Shown one piece after another: positions 45,765-55,148 of a stretch of 64,000 bases of DNA. The notes beneath the pieces were generated by a model. The model made no database searches and was not told where the DNA came from. It saw nothing but the letters and a program-made list of their open reading frames with translations. The number at the start of each line of letters is the position of its first letter. Position 1 is the stretch's first letter. This stretch comes from Leifsonia sp. 1010 (lineage in GTDB: Bacteria; Actinomycetota; Actinomycetes; Actinomycetales; Microbacteriaceae), in NCBI RefSeq assembly GCF_031455295.1, contig NZ_JAVDSL010000001.1, positions 1,736,001-1,800,000 on the forward strand, in the 5' to 3' direction. Made by a program: the position numbers and the translations under genes.

Positions 45765-47335
45765 TCACCCGACCCGGCCGTGCCCCGGTACGCGACCAGG
45801 CCGCGCGACGGCGCACCGGCCGCACCGCTCTCGTCGCCCTCGCGGCCGTCGTCGCGCTGACCCTCAGTGGTTGCGTGACCTGGTTCCTGCCCGCGAAGAC
45901 GGTGACGACGTCCACGCCAGCTCCCGGGGACGTCTCCGCCGAGCTGCAGCCGTACTACAGCCAGGTGCTCCACTGGACGAACTGCAGCGGCGGCAAGCAG
46001 TGCACCACCGTCAAAGCCCCACTCGACTGGGACCACCCCGGCAAGGGCGACGTCGAGCTCGCGCTCATCCGTCAGCCGGCGAAGGGGACCAAACAGGGCT
46101 CGCTGCTCACCAACCCGGGCGGACCCGGCGCGTCCGGCTTCGACTTCGTCAAGGACTCGGTCGACTTCGTCGCGGACGACACACTTCAGCAGCACTTCGA
46201 CATCGTCGGCTTCGACCCCCGCGGCGTCGGCCGGTCCACCGCGGTCAAGTGCTACGACGCCGAGCAGATGGACCAGTACCTGTACGGCATCACCCCCGGT
46301 GAGCGCGGCTCCGACCAGTGGATCGCCGAGAACACCACCATCGCCAAGGACTTCGGCGAGGCGTGCAAGAAGAACACCGGCGCTCCCCTCCCGAAGGTGG
46401 ACACCGTCAGCGCTGCGCACGACCTCGATCTGCTCCGAGCGACGCTCGGGGACAAGAAGCTCAACTACCTCGGCTACTCGTACGGCACTTACCTCGGCGC
46501 CGTCTACGCGGGGTTGTACCCGGGCAAGACCGGCCGGCTCGTGCTGGACGGCGCGCTCGATCCCGCCGCCAGCAATTTCGATGTGACCGAGGTGCAGGCC
46601 AAGGGATTCGAGAGCGCGCTGCGCGCCTACCTGACCGACTGCCTGACTCGGAAGGATTGCCCGTTCACCGGTTCGGTGGACGACGCGATGAGCACTGTTG
46701 GGCAGCTGCTCGCAGCGGTCGAGAAGAGCCCGATCCGCAACTCCGACGGCCGCGAGCTCGGCGCCAACACCCTCGTCACGGCGATCATCACGCCGCTGTA
46801 CGACGCGACCGCGTGGTCGTACCTCGACAAGCTGTTCGAGTCGGTGATGAAGGGGAGCGCATCCGTCGCCTTCTCCCTCGCGGACACCTACAACAACCGC
46901 GACGCCGACGGCACGTACTCGGACAATTCCACCGAGGCGTTCGTCGCCATCAACTGCCTGGACTACAGCTACGACGCCGATCCCGCACTCATGCGCCAGC
47001 AGGCGGCGGAACTGGCCAAGGCCGCCCCCGTGATCGGGCCGTACATGGCCTACGGCGACATCGGCTGCGCCAACTGGCCGTACCAGTCGACAGGCCAGCG
47101 CGGCCCCATCTCGGCGGACGGTTCCGCGCCCATCCTCGTCGTCGGCACCACCAACGACCCCGCGACGCCGTATGTTTGGGCGAAGAACCTCGCCTCCGAG
47201 CTCCAGAATGGACACCTGCTCACCTACAAGGGCGAGGGGCACACCGCGTACAACAAGTCGAACTCCTGCGTGAACGACACGGTGGACGACTACCTCGTCA
47301 ACGGCACCGTTCCGACCGACGGGAAGATCTGCTGA
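45761..47335 (+). CDS. TAP-like secreted peptidase lipoprotein (alpha/beta hydrolase)
   Basis: 524 residues. Lipobox TLSGC near residue 38 marks a lipoprotein. Hydrolase fold with NPGGPGASGFDFVK, VGFDPRGVGRST, nucleophile Ser240 in YLGYSYGTYLGAVYA, and the C-terminal TAP-like domain with PILVVGTTNDPATPYVWAK and His in YKGEGHTAY. The family includes tripeptidyl aminopeptidases of Streptomyces and mycobacterial CaeA/Hip1-like proteins. GTG start overlaps holB; AAAGGGGA 7 bases ahead. Three more Cys pairs are likely disulfides. Confidence 0.92.
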   Translation: MITRPGRAPVRDQAARRRTGRTALVALAAVVALTLSGCVTWFLPAKTVTTSTPAPGDVSAELQPYYSQVLHWTNCSGGKQCTTVKAPLDWDHPGKGDVELALIRQPAKGTKQGSLLTNPGGPGASGFDFVKDSVDFVADDTLQQHFDIVGFDPRGVGRSTAVKCYDAEQMDQYLYGITPGERGSDQWIAENTTIAKDFGEACKKNTGAPLPKVDTVSAAHDLDLLRATLGDKKLNYLGYSYGTYLGAVYAGLYPGKTGRLVLDGALDPAASNFDVTEVQAKGFESALRAYLTDCLTRKDCPFTGSVDDAMSTVGQLLAAVEKSPIRNSDGRELGANTLVTAIITPLYDATAWSYLDKLFESVMKGSASVAFSLADTYNNRDADGTYSDNSTEAFVAINCLDYSYDADPALMRQQAAELAKAAPVIGPYMAYGDIGCANWPYQSTGQRGPISADGSAPILVVGTTNDPATPYVWAKNLASELQNGHLLTYKGEGHTAYNKSNSCVNDTVDDYLVNGTVPTDGKIC

Positions 47336-47397
47336 CCGCAGGCGTCCACCGTTCGGGTGAGTGGTGCAATTTTGCAGGGAGTGAAATAATCGAAGGC

Positions 47398-48087
47398 GTG
47401 TCAGTGGCCCCCGATTCCACGCTGAACGAGCTCGGCCTCCGCGAGCGAAAGCGCATCGCGACCCGACGCGCGATCCAGCTCGCCGCCGTCGAGCTCGCCA
47501 GCGAGCGCGGCTTCGACCGCGTGACGATCGACGAGATCAGTCACGTCGCGAACGTGTCGCCGCGTACCTTCTTCAACTACTTCCCCTCGAAGGAGTCCGC
47601 CATCATCGGCGAGCTCCCGGAGCTCCCGGACGAGGAGACCATCGAAGAGTTCGTCTCGGCCGGCCCCGGCCAGCCGATCCTCGACGGGATCAGCACCCTG
47701 CTGGTGGCCGCGATCGACCTGGGGGACACGGGGGACGGGGAAGCGGAAGCGCCCCAGGCGCCCGAGAGCGTCCACCGTCTGCACACCCTCCGCAGGGCCC
47801 TCCTCAAGGACAACCCGGAGCTCTTCGCGCTGCGCATGGCCAGCATGCACAAGTTCGAGGATGCGCTGAGCGGTGTCGTCCAGCGCCGTCTTGCTCACGA
47901 CGACCCGGATCTTGCTGCCGACGAAGAAGCCCTGCACCAGCGCGCCCGGTTGGTGACCTACGTCGCGTTCGCGGGCATGCGGCACGCGTGGTCCTGCTGG
48001 GCCGACCACGGCGGTGTCGAGCCGCTCTCCGACCGCCTGCGCAGCTCGTTCGAGCAGCTCTCGGCGCTCGGAACGCAGGTCCGCTGA
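47398..48087 (+). CDS. TetR family transcriptional regulator
   Basis: 229 residues. Helix-turn-helix region at about 17-62: RKRIATRRAIQLAAVELASE, FDRVTIDEISHVANVSPRTFFNYFPSKESAI. The ligand-binding half is Glu/Ala-rich and includes a low-complexity insert (GDTGDGEAEAPQAPES). GTG 47398 is used; GTG 47404 is possible. An AT-rich AAATAAT just ahead may be the -10, giving a nearly leaderless mRNA. No transporter or obvious target is adjacent; the MMPL gene lies 7.7 kb away. Confidence 0.88.
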   Translation: MSVAPDSTLNELGLRERKRIATRRAIQLAAVELASERGFDRVTIDEISHVANVSPRTFFNYFPSKESAIIGELPELPDEETIEEFVSAGPGQPILDGISTLLVAAIDLGDTGDGEAEAPQAPESVHRLHTLRRALLKDNPELFALRMASMHKFEDALSGVVQRRLAHDDPDLAADEEALHQRARLVTYVAFAGMRHAWSCWADHGGVEPLSDRLRSSFEQLSALGTQVR

Positions 48088-48127
48088 CACTGTTCCGGCA
48101 TGGTCGGCAGTACCCCGCGTGATCGGG

Positions 48128-48133
48128 TAAGCT
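48128..48133 (+). promoter_or_regulatory. -10 box of tRNA-Thr
   Basis: TAAGCT about 35 bases ahead of the mature tRNA, matching the arrangement of tRNA-Ser at 1064. No clear -35. Confidence 0.4.
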
Positions 48134-48167
48134 ATCTTCCTGTGCGCCGGATGGATGTCCGGCCCAC

Positions 48168-48243
48168 GCCGCCCTAGCTCAGTCGGCAGAGCATCTCACT
48201 CGTAATGAGAAGGTCAAGGGTTCGATTCCCTTGGGCGGCTCCA
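48168..48243 (+). tRNA. tRNA-Thr (anticodon CGT)
   Basis: Acceptor GCCGCCC with GGGCGGC, D arm AGCTCAGTCGGCAGAGC, anticodon stem TCTCA/TGAGA around loop CTCGTAA (CGT), T arm AAGGGTTCGATTCCCTT, and encoded CCA at 48241-48243. Confidence 0.96.
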
Positions 48244-48351
48244 TCGCTTCCTCCTCCCGAACATCCGGGCAGATTCTTCGTGCGCATCCGCGCCCCTCGG
48301 AGTAGCCTGAGGGCACAAACTGAGGATCAATCAAGTCTGCCCGAGGCTGTC

Positions 48352-50904
48352 ATGGATGCAACATCGAAGTCCCGCCGGGCGCGCGCGCTCGGGCTGTTCA
48401 CCGCGGTGCTGAGCGCGCTGCTCCTGATCGGAGGTGGTGTCGCGGGCCCGGCGTCTGCGGACACCATGCCACCCGATCCGAACGACCCCGCCTCTCCGCC
48501 CACCGTGGGGGCGACCGCGCTGCCCACCGTCCAGATCGACGGCGTCGCCTGGGCGCAGACGGTCGTCGGCGACACGGTGTACGTCGCGGGCAAGTTCGGC
48601 ACCGCCCGCCCGGCCGGGTCGCCCGCCGGATCGAACACCACCCCGCGGAGCAACTTCCTCGCCTACAACATCACGACGGGCTCCCTCATCACGAGCATCA
48701 ACGTGCCGCTGAACGGGCAGGCGCTCGCGATCGCGGCCTCCCCTGATGGCTCCCGCGTGTACATCGGCGGCGACTTCACGTCGGCTGCCGGGGCGACCTA
48801 CTACCGCATCGTGGCGATCAGCACCGCCACCGGCCAACCCATCAGCTCCTTCCGGCCGGTCATGGAGAGCCAGGTCCGGGCGCTCGCGGTGACGAACTCG
48901 GCCGTCTACGCGGGTGGCACGTTCTCCAGCGTGAACGGCGTCTCCCGCGGCTACATCGCCAAGATCGACGCGTCCAACGGGTCGCTCGTCACCTCGTGGT
49001 CGGCGTCGGCCGACAACGTGGTCGACGCGCTCGCGGTGAGCCCGGACGGGAACCGCGTCTACGCCGGGGGCCGCTTCAAGAACGTCAACGGATCCGCGCA
49101 CTACGGGCTTGCGATGCTGAGCGGTTCGACCGGTTCGGCTCTGCCCTTCCCCGCGAACAGCGTGGTCCGGGATGCCGGAGCGAACGCCAGTATCACCTCC
49201 CTCCAGGCGACCAGCGACCGCGTCTACGGCTCCGGGTATGTGTTCGGCAGCGGGGGCAACCTCGAGGGCAGCTTCGCGGCGGACGGCGTGACCGGCTCCC
49301 TGATCTGGCTGGAGGACTGCCACGGTGACACCTACTCGATCGTTCCGCTGAACAATGCGCTGTATGCGGCCGGCCACCCGCATGACTGCCGCAACGTCGG
49401 CGGTTTCCCCGAGACCAATCCGCGCACCTTCCACCACACGATCGCGTTCTCGAAGGCACGCACCGGGACGCTGACCAACGACGGCAACACGTCGTACGCG
49501 AACTTCCGCGGCCAGCCGTCGCCGACCCTCCTCAACTGGTTCCCGGACTATGTGACGGGGTCGTACACCGGTCAGGGTCAGGCGGCGTGGAGCGTCGCGG
49601 GGGACAGCCGCTACCTCGTCGTCGGCGGAGAATTTCCGGCCGTCAACGGGACGGCCCAGTACGGGCTCGTCCGGTTCGCGGCCGACTCGGTCGTGCGCAG
49701 TACCACCGGCCCGAACAACAACACGGCACTGACACCGAACGCCACGTCGCCGACGGCCGGGCAGGCGAAGATCAGCTGGACGGCGACGTACGACCAGGAC
49801 AATGTCTCCCTGACCTACGCACTCGCGCGGGACGGCGACACCGCGCATCCCATCTCCCAGGTCACCCGCACCTCGACCTTCTGGAACCGGCCCGGGATGT
49901 CGTTCACCGACACGGGGCTCGCGGGCGGCAGCGCGCACACGTACACGCTGACGGTCACGGATCCCGACGGGAACCGGATCGCCCGAACCGGCAACCGCGT
50001 CGTGATCCTCGGCGGCGGAGCGAACCAGCCGCCCACGGCGAGCTTCACCGCCGGCACCAACGGTCTCGCGGTCGCGGTCGACGGTAACGCCTCGAGCGAC
50101 CCCGACGGCGCGATCGCCTCGTGGAACTGGAACTTCGGCGACGGCGGCACCGCCACTGGGGCGACCGCGGGGCACACCTATGCGAACGCCGGTACGTACA
50201 CGATCACGTTGACCGTGGCGGACAACGTCGGCGCGACGGCGTCGACGACGCGCCAGATGACCGTCGCAGCGACGAGCGGAAGCACGGTCGCGAAGGACGG
50301 CTTCGAGCGGACTCTGACCAGCGGATGGGGATCGGCGGAGGTCGGCGGCGCGTGGACGGCCTCGGGCACGACATCCTTCTACACGGTCTCGTCCGGGACC
50401 GCGCGGATGAACGTCCCGGCCGGTTCCACGCGCACCGAGACGCTCGGCAGCGTGTCGTCGAGCCGGACGGACACGACGGTCACCTTCACGACGGACTTCG
50501 CGCCGACCGGCGGAGGGATCTTCGTCTCGGCGATCGGGCGGCAGCTCGGTTCGGCCGTGTACGAGGGCCGTGCGTGGCTCAGCGCCAGCGGAGCCGTGCA
50601 GGTGCAGCTGCTCGCCAACGGGACGACGCTGCAGGCGGTACCCGTGAGCGGACTGACCTACAGCGCAGGGCAGCAGCTCTCTCTGCGGGTGCAGGCCGTC
50701 GGCTCCTCGCCCACGACGTTGCGCGCGAAGGTCTGGCCGTCGACACAGGCCGAGCCGGCCGCGTGGCAGGTCACGGCGACCGACTCCACGGCGGGTCTGC
50801 AGTCGGCCGGGGGCGTCGGCCTCCGTGCGTATCTCTCGGCCTCCGCGACGGCGACGCCGATCACGGTGCGTTTCGACAACTTCCTCGTCACCGCGGTGCC
50901 CTGA
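48352..50904 (+). CDS. Large secreted beta-propeller/PKD protein
   Basis: 850 residues. Sec signal (RARALGLFTAVLSALLLIGGG, cleavage near ASA). Residues about 45-450: repeated units such as DGSRVYIGGDFTSAAG, AVYAGGTFSSVNG, NRVYAGGRFKNVNG and LVVGGEFPAVNG, a propeller of the DUF5122/WD-like kind. About 465-555 a fibronectin-III-like region; 560-640 a PKD domain (PPTASFTAG, NWNFGDGG, HTYANAGTYTITLTV); 650-850 a jelly-roll-like C-terminal domain. No cell-wall anchor. Role unknown, probably adhesion or sugar binding. ATG 48352 follows tRNA-Thr after 108 bases; ribosome site GAGG. Confidence 0.87.
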   Translation: MDATSKSRRARALGLFTAVLSALLLIGGGVAGPASADTMPPDPNDPASPPTVGATALPTVQIDGVAWAQTVVGDTVYVAGKFGTARPAGSPAGSNTTPRSNFLAYNITTGSLITSINVPLNGQALAIAASPDGSRVYIGGDFTSAAGATYYRIVAISTATGQPISSFRPVMESQVRALAVTNSAVYAGGTFSSVNGVSRGYIAKIDASNGSLVTSWSASADNVVDALAVSPDGNRVYAGGRFKNVNGSAHYGLAMLSGSTGSALPFPANSVVRDAGANASITSLQATSDRVYGSGYVFGSGGNLEGSFAADGVTGSLIWLEDCHGDTYSIVPLNNALYAAGHPHDCRNVGGFPETNPRTFHHTIAFSKARTGTLTNDGNTSYANFRGQPSPTLLNWFPDYVTGSYTGQGQAAWSVAGDSRYLVVGGEFPAVNGTAQYGLVRFAADSVVRSTTGPNNNTALTPNATSPTAGQAKISWTATYDQDNVSLTYALARDGDTAHPISQVTRTSTFWNRPGMSFTDTGLAGGSAHTYTLTVTDPDGNRIARTGNRVVILGGGANQPPTASFTAGTNGLAVAVDGNASSDPDGAIASWNWNFGDGGTATGATAGHTYANAGTYTITLTVADNVGATASTTRQMTVAATSGSTVAKDGFERTLTSGWGSAEVGGAWTASGTTSFYTVSSGTARMNVPAGSTRTETLGSVSSSRTDTTVTFTTDFAPTGGGIFVSAIGRQLGSAVYEGRAWLSASGAVQVQLLANGTTLQAVPVSGLTYSAGQQLSLRVQAVGSSPTTLRAKVWPSTQAEPAAWQVTATDSTAGLQSAGGVGLRAYLSASATATPITVRFDNFLVTAVP

Positions 50905-50942
50905 CCCTCGCGCATGGTCGCTGTCGGTGGTTGGCTGCGGTC

Positions 50943-51155
50943 ATGGCGGACGAACTGAAGCATGGCGACCACGTCGAGTGGTCCTCGCACGGCGTGGATG
51001 TGCCCGGCGAGGTCGAGAAGAAGCTCACCGACGACACCGAAGCGGCCGGACGGACCGTACGGGCGTCGAAGGACGACCCGCAGTACCTCGTGAAGAGCGA
51101 CAAGACCGGCAAGGAGGCCGTGCACAAGCCCGACGCGCTGCACAAGAAGAAGTGA
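50943..51155 (+). CDS. DUF2945 small protein
   Basis: 70 residues. KHGDHVEWSSHGVDVPGEVEKKL, then DPQYLVKSDKTGKEAVHKP and a basic end match the DUF2945 (Tudor-like, hypervirulence-associated) family. Charged, soluble, no signal. Function unknown. Convergent with the anti-sigma gene; stops are 13 bases apart. Confidence 0.85.
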   Translation: MADELKHGDHVEWSSHGVDVPGEVEKKLTDDTEAAGRTVRASKDDPQYLVKSDKTGKEAVHKPDALHKKK

Positions 51156-51168
51156 CGGACGGCTCCCG

Positions 51169-52791
51169 TCAGCCGATCGACTCGATGTGATTGCGTCGGT
51201 GGCTGATGAGGTACCCGCCGTCGAAGGCCCAGGCCTCGTAGTCCTGCCGCTCCCGCGTCCAGATCAGGTCACCGGATGCCAGATCGTGAGCTGTGCCCGG
51301 CTCGGCTTCGCCATCGAAGTCATATCGGTTCGCGAGCCCGAACACCTGGTAGAACGCGCCCTGAGCCGTGACCGACGGTGCCTCCACCGGCGAGCCCGAC
51401 TCGTGGCTGACCGCGCACCTCGGTTCGGAGGACGCGAGGAGGAAGGCATCACGGCGCACGTCGAGCATCACGGGTGATGACACCGCCGTGTCCGTGAAGC
51501 ACGCAGGCGTCGGAATCGTCCACCGTTCCTCGCCGGTCGTCTGATCGATCAGCGTCAGTGTCTGGGCGCCCCGGATGAAGAATTCGCCGGTATCGACCTG
51601 TAGATAGCCGTTCACGACGCCCGGCACCGTCCCCGGGGTCGCAGCCCCGAACACTCTGGGCGAATCCGGTGCCGTCCTCGTCCAGAGCTTCCGGCCGTCT
51701 GGCCCGTACGCGATGAGCTCCACGGACGCGTCGGACGGTGATGCTGCCCACCCCAGAGTGACCTGGCTCATCGGCTGGTACAGATGAACGGTCTGGGGGA
51801 GAGGCGACGAGGCCCCCGTCTGCAGATCGACCATGGCCTGCTCGTAGTTCGATGATTCTGTGTATCCGTCCACAGTCATGCTGGAGAATCCAGGCCTGAT
51901 CGAGCCCAGGCTCGATCCTCGCATCCCGATGGATTGACTCCACTTCGGGTGAGCGAGGTCCGTCGGATCGGCTCGGCTGAGGATGTCGTCAGCCGTCGAT
52001 CGCCCATCCGCATCGCGGAAGTGTTGGACCATGATGACGTCGCCGGAGTCGTCGGGCACCGGCTGCATGTCGTGTTGAGGCATGAAGTCGTCCCAGGCGG
52101 GCTGGAAGGTGCCGACGGTTCGTCCCGTGGCGAGGTCGAGGACATCGTGCGGGCCCACTCCCGCCTCTCGTGAGGCGAGCACGGCACGTCCGGACGTCCC
52201 GAGCACGTCGAAGGCGGCCCCGAACGCCACACCGTTCGGGGTGAACTTCCACTCGCGCTGCCAGAGGATCGAACCACTCGAGGTGTCCACGAGGGTGACA
52301 CCGAAGTCCTCACCGAGGTGGTTGATGCAGTCCGAACCCTCGTACTCCTTCGGCCGCAGGCCCGAGACGTAGACCGCCCGCGAGTCGCTGAGGGTGTACG
52401 TCTGCGTGCCGGTGCAGTCCGCGTCACCCGGGAGGTCCAGCGACCAGCGCGTCGTCGCGCGGAGGCTGTCGACATCGTGGGGCATCACAGGGGACGACTG
52501 GACGAGCGGCCGGGATGTCGGCGCGGGCGTCGGGGTCGGCGTGGGCGTCGGCGTGGTCGTCTGCGTGGGCGACGGAACCGGCGCGGGTGGGGCGTCGTCG
52601 CCCCCGAGGTGGATGACGCCGGTGAGGGCGAGGGCGGCCGTCCCGCCGGCGAGCACGATGGCGACGCCGGAGAGCACGCTGGTCAGCAGGATCTGGAGGC
52701 GCCTGCGGCGGCGCGGCTCGTCGGCGACGGTGTCGATCAGCAGCTGCCGGATGGCGGCGCTGCGGTCGGGGGTGAACTCCGTGGTGCTCAT
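51169..52791 (-). CDS. Anti-sigma-like membrane protein with propeller ectodomain
   Basis: 540 residues, second gene after an ECF sigma factor with an ATGA overlap, the usual place of the anti-sigma factor. Cytoplasmic residues 1-30 (TPDRSAAIRQLLIDTVA), membrane segment about 33-57, a Pro/Thr linker (TPTPTPTPTPAPT) and a 420-residue outer part with repeated units like GSILWQREW, LIDQTTGEERWTI and DLASGDLIWTRER, typical of PQQ-like propellers. The HxxxCxxC zinc motif of classical anti-sigma factors is absent, so the inhibitory role is inferred from context. Strong ribosome site AGGAGGTG 5 bases before the ATG. Confidence 0.8.
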   Translation of the reverse strand: MSTTEFTPDRSAAIRQLLIDTVADEPRRRRRLQILLTSVLSGVAIVLAGGTAALALTGVIHLGGDDAPPAPVPSPTQTTTPTPTPTPTPAPTSRPLVQSSPVMPHDVDSLRATTRWSLDLPGDADCTGTQTYTLSDSRAVYVSGLRPKEYEGSDCINHLGEDFGVTLVDTSSGSILWQREWKFTPNGVAFGAAFDVLGTSGRAVLASREAGVGPHDVLDLATGRTVGTFQPAWDDFMPQHDMQPVPDDSGDVIMVQHFRDADGRSTADDILSRADPTDLAHPKWSQSIGMRGSSLGSIRPGFSSMTVDGYTESSNYEQAMVDLQTGASSPLPQTVHLYQPMSQVTLGWAASPSDASVELIAYGPDGRKLWTRTAPDSPRVFGAATPGTVPGVVNGYLQVDTGEFFIRGAQTLTLIDQTTGEERWTIPTPACFTDTAVSSPVMLDVRRDAFLLASSEPRCAVSHESGSPVEAPSVTAQGAFYQVFGLANRYDFDGEAEPGTAHDLASGDLIWTRERQDYEAWAFDGGYLISHRRNHIESIG

Positions 52792-53387
52792 CGTGCACCT
52801 CCTTCGAGGATCGTCGTGGTCGGTTCCGCCGCGAGCGGCGATGCGAGTTCGGTGAGGCGCTTGCGGGCGCGTGACAGGCGCGACTTCACGGTGCCCTCCG
52901 GCACGCCGAGCGCTTCCGCGGCTTGAGCGGCGGTCAGCTCTTCGAGGATGCAGAGGGTGATGACGTCCTGGTCGCGCTTGCTCAGCCGGTCGAACGCCTC
53001 CCGTACCTGACGGTCGCGCTCCGCGCCGTCGAGGGTGTCGTCGACTGCGGGCGCGTGGTCGTCCTGCGGCGCCGGTGCGGGCAGCTTCCCGAGCGCGGTG
53101 CGGTAGCGCCGCAGGCCGCGGGTGTGGTTGCGCACGGCGTAGTTGGTCGTGACGAGCAGCCAGCCGATGATGGACCCGTCGACCAGGCGGACCGACTCCC
53201 GCTTGCGCCATGCCTCCAGGAAGACCACCGCCGTCACATCCTCGGCGTCGTGCGGCTCGCGCACCAGCCTCAGTGCGTGCCCGAAGACGCGGTCGCGGTG
53301 CCGGTCGAACAGCGACGCGAAGGCGGGGCCGTCCCCGTCGCGTGCCGACGACCAGGCCGCAGCCTCGTCGAAACCATCCGTGCTCAT
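52788..53387 (-). CDS. ECF RNA polymerase sigma factor
   Basis: 199 residues. Region 2 (ASLFDRHRDRVFGHALRLV, DAEDVTAVVFLEAWRKRESVR) and region 4 (LSKRDQDVITLCILEELTAAQAAE, LGVPEGTVKSRLSRARKRL) are complete. ATG 53387 chosen with AGAGGG directly ahead; longer starts are possible. Co-expressed with the propeller membrane protein and divergent from dacB, whose expression it might control. I did not find a convincing autoregulated -35/-10 pair in the 113-base gap. Confidence 0.92.
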   Translation of the reverse strand: MSTDGFDEAAAWSSARDGDGPAFASLFDRHRDRVFGHALRLVREPHDAEDVTAVVFLEAWRKRESVRLVDGSIIGWLLVTTNYAVRNHTRGLRRYRTALGKLPAPAPQDDHAPAVDDTLDGAERDRQVREAFDRLSKRDQDVITLCILEELTAAQAAEALGVPEGTVKSRLSRARKRLTELASPLAAEPTTTILEGGAR

Positions 53388-53488
53388 ACCCTCTACTGTC
53401 CGCAGGCGCGCGGATCGTTCCCTTTTGTGCTGAGGGAATCGCCGCATCCACCGGCCGGGGGAGCGTAGCAGCATTCAGAAACCCCAGG

Positions 53489-53494
53489 TAACAT
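53489..53494 (+). promoter_or_regulatory. Leaderless -10 box of dacB
   Basis: TAACAT, six bases, then ATG 53501. No ribosome site precedes the start. Confidence 0.58.
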
Positions 53495-53500
53495 ACCCGG

Positions 53501-55108
53501 ATGCACGAATCGGATCAGCCGGTCACCGGACCCGACCCGTCGAACCTCCCGACCACTCCCACTCCGCTCGCCGACTCCTCTGCCGGCTCGGAGCCGCCCG
53601 CGACCACGGGCTCGGGTCGTCGCGCCGCCGCGCGGCCCGCGCAGTCCGCCGGCCTCGCGGGTGTCGCGGCCGGGGTGCTCGCAACGATCCGGAAGCACCC
53701 GAAGACGTGGATGGCCGCAGCCGCCGCCGTCGTCTTCCTGCTGCTCGGGACCGGGAGCGTCGCCCTCGGGGCCACCGTCGGTTCCCCGGCGGCGGCAGCG
53801 GGTCCGATCAGCAGCGCGACCCCATCGCCGACGCAGACCGCGACCGCCACCCCGACTCCCACGCCGACCGTCGACCCGGCGCGTCCCGTCCCGGCGAACC
53901 AGGCGGCGGCGACGCGCGTCCGCACCTGTTCCGTCGCCGGCCTCGCTGCCGACGGCCGCCTCGGAAACCTCGAGGCGCAGGTCGTCAACGCCAAGACGGG
54001 TCAGACCCTGTTCGACCGCAACGGCGTGAAGCCCGGTCCGACCGCCTCGGTTCTGAAGACGCTCACCTCGGCTGCGGCACTCGCGACCCTGGGCCCGGAC
54101 TACCGCGTCTCCACGACGGTCGTGGCCGGCAGCACGCCCGGCCAGGTCGTCATCGTCGGCGGCGGAGACGTGACCCTCTCGCGGCTGCCCGACGGCCAGG
54201 CATCCTTCTACACCGGAGCGCCGAAGATCCAGGACCTCGCCAACCAGGTCAAGCAGGCCATGGGCGGCCAGCAGATCACCTCGATCGTGGTGGACGCATC
54301 CCTCTTCGGGGCCCCGTTCTGGCAGCCGAGCTGGGATGAGCGCGAGGAGCGGGTCGTCGAGGGTTCGACCCCGTACATGACCGCGCTCATGGTCGACGGC
54401 GACCGTGACGACCCGACCGCCGTCGAGTCACCGCGCAGCACCGATCCGGTGGGTCGTGCCGTGCAGTACTTCCAGCAGTACCTCGGCACCAACGTCGGCG
54501 TGAGCCAGGGAGTCGCGCCTGCCGGCGCTCGCCAGCTGGGCGTCGTCCAGTCGCAGCCGGTCACGACACTGATCGATCAGGCGATGCGGGTCTCCGACAA
54601 CACGATCATGGAGGAGCTCGCCCGCCTCGTCGCCATCAAGAACGGCGCGGGCAACACCTTCGACGCCCTGAACGCCGGTGTGCTCGCCGGGCTGAAGGGA
54701 TACGGGATCGACACCGCGGGCATCCACATCGCCGACGGCTCCGGCCTCAGCGGCGACAACGCCGTTCCGCCGTCGTATCTGACGCAGCTGTTCATCAAGG
54801 TGCTCAACCGCCAGAACGGCCTCGGCGTGGTGTACGACGGGCTGCCCGTGGCCGGCCAGTCGGGAACGCTCGGCCCGGGCTACAACCGGTTCACCGGCGC
54901 GAACTCCGTCGCCCGAGGCGCGGTGTTCGCCAAGACCGGCTGGATCGACAACGGATACACGCTCTCCGGCATCATCAACGCGGCCGACGGCACGCCTCTG
55001 ACGTTCGCCGTCTTCGCTCTCGGACCGGTGAGCGACAACGCGAAGCAGGCGATCGACACGCTCGTCACCGGCTTCTACAAGTGCGGCGACAACCTCTCCA
55101 ACGGCTGA
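53501..55108 (+). CDS. dacB: D-alanyl-D-alanine carboxypeptidase/endopeptidase (PBP4, S13)
   Basis: 535 residues. Cytoplasmic Pro/Ser-rich N-terminus, one membrane segment (about 70-92), a Thr/Pro linker, then peptidase S13: nucleophile Ser183 in TASVLKTLTS, SDNTIMEEL as SxN motif, and AKTGWIDN as KTG motif; VIVGGGDVTLSR and HIADGSGLSGDN are also typical. Trims peptidoglycan outside the membrane. In other actinobacteria it is often followed by tilS-hpt; here pncA follows. Confidence 0.94.
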   Translation: MHESDQPVTGPDPSNLPTTPTPLADSSAGSEPPATTGSGRRAAARPAQSAGLAGVAAGVLATIRKHPKTWMAAAAAVVFLLLGTGSVALGATVGSPAAAAGPISSATPSPTQTATATPTPTPTVDPARPVPANQAAATRVRTCSVAGLAADGRLGNLEAQVVNAKTGQTLFDRNGVKPGPTASVLKTLTSAAALATLGPDYRVSTTVVAGSTPGQVVIVGGGDVTLSRLPDGQASFYTGAPKIQDLANQVKQAMGGQQITSIVVDASLFGAPFWQPSWDEREERVVEGSTPYMTALMVDGDRDDPTAVESPRSTDPVGRAVQYFQQYLGTNVGVSQGVAPAGARQLGVVQSQPVTTLIDQAMRVSDNTIMEELARLVAIKNGAGNTFDALNAGVLAGLKGYGIDTAGIHIADGSGLSGDNAVPPSYLTQLFIKVLNRQNGLGVVYDGLPVAGQSGTLGPGYNRFTGANSVARGAVFAKTGWIDNGYTLSGIINAADGTPLTFAVFALGPVSDNAKQAIDTLVTGFYKCGDNLSNG

Positions 55109-55148
55109 GCCGGCCGGCGCAGCGACGACCATCACCGGGAGGACGGGA

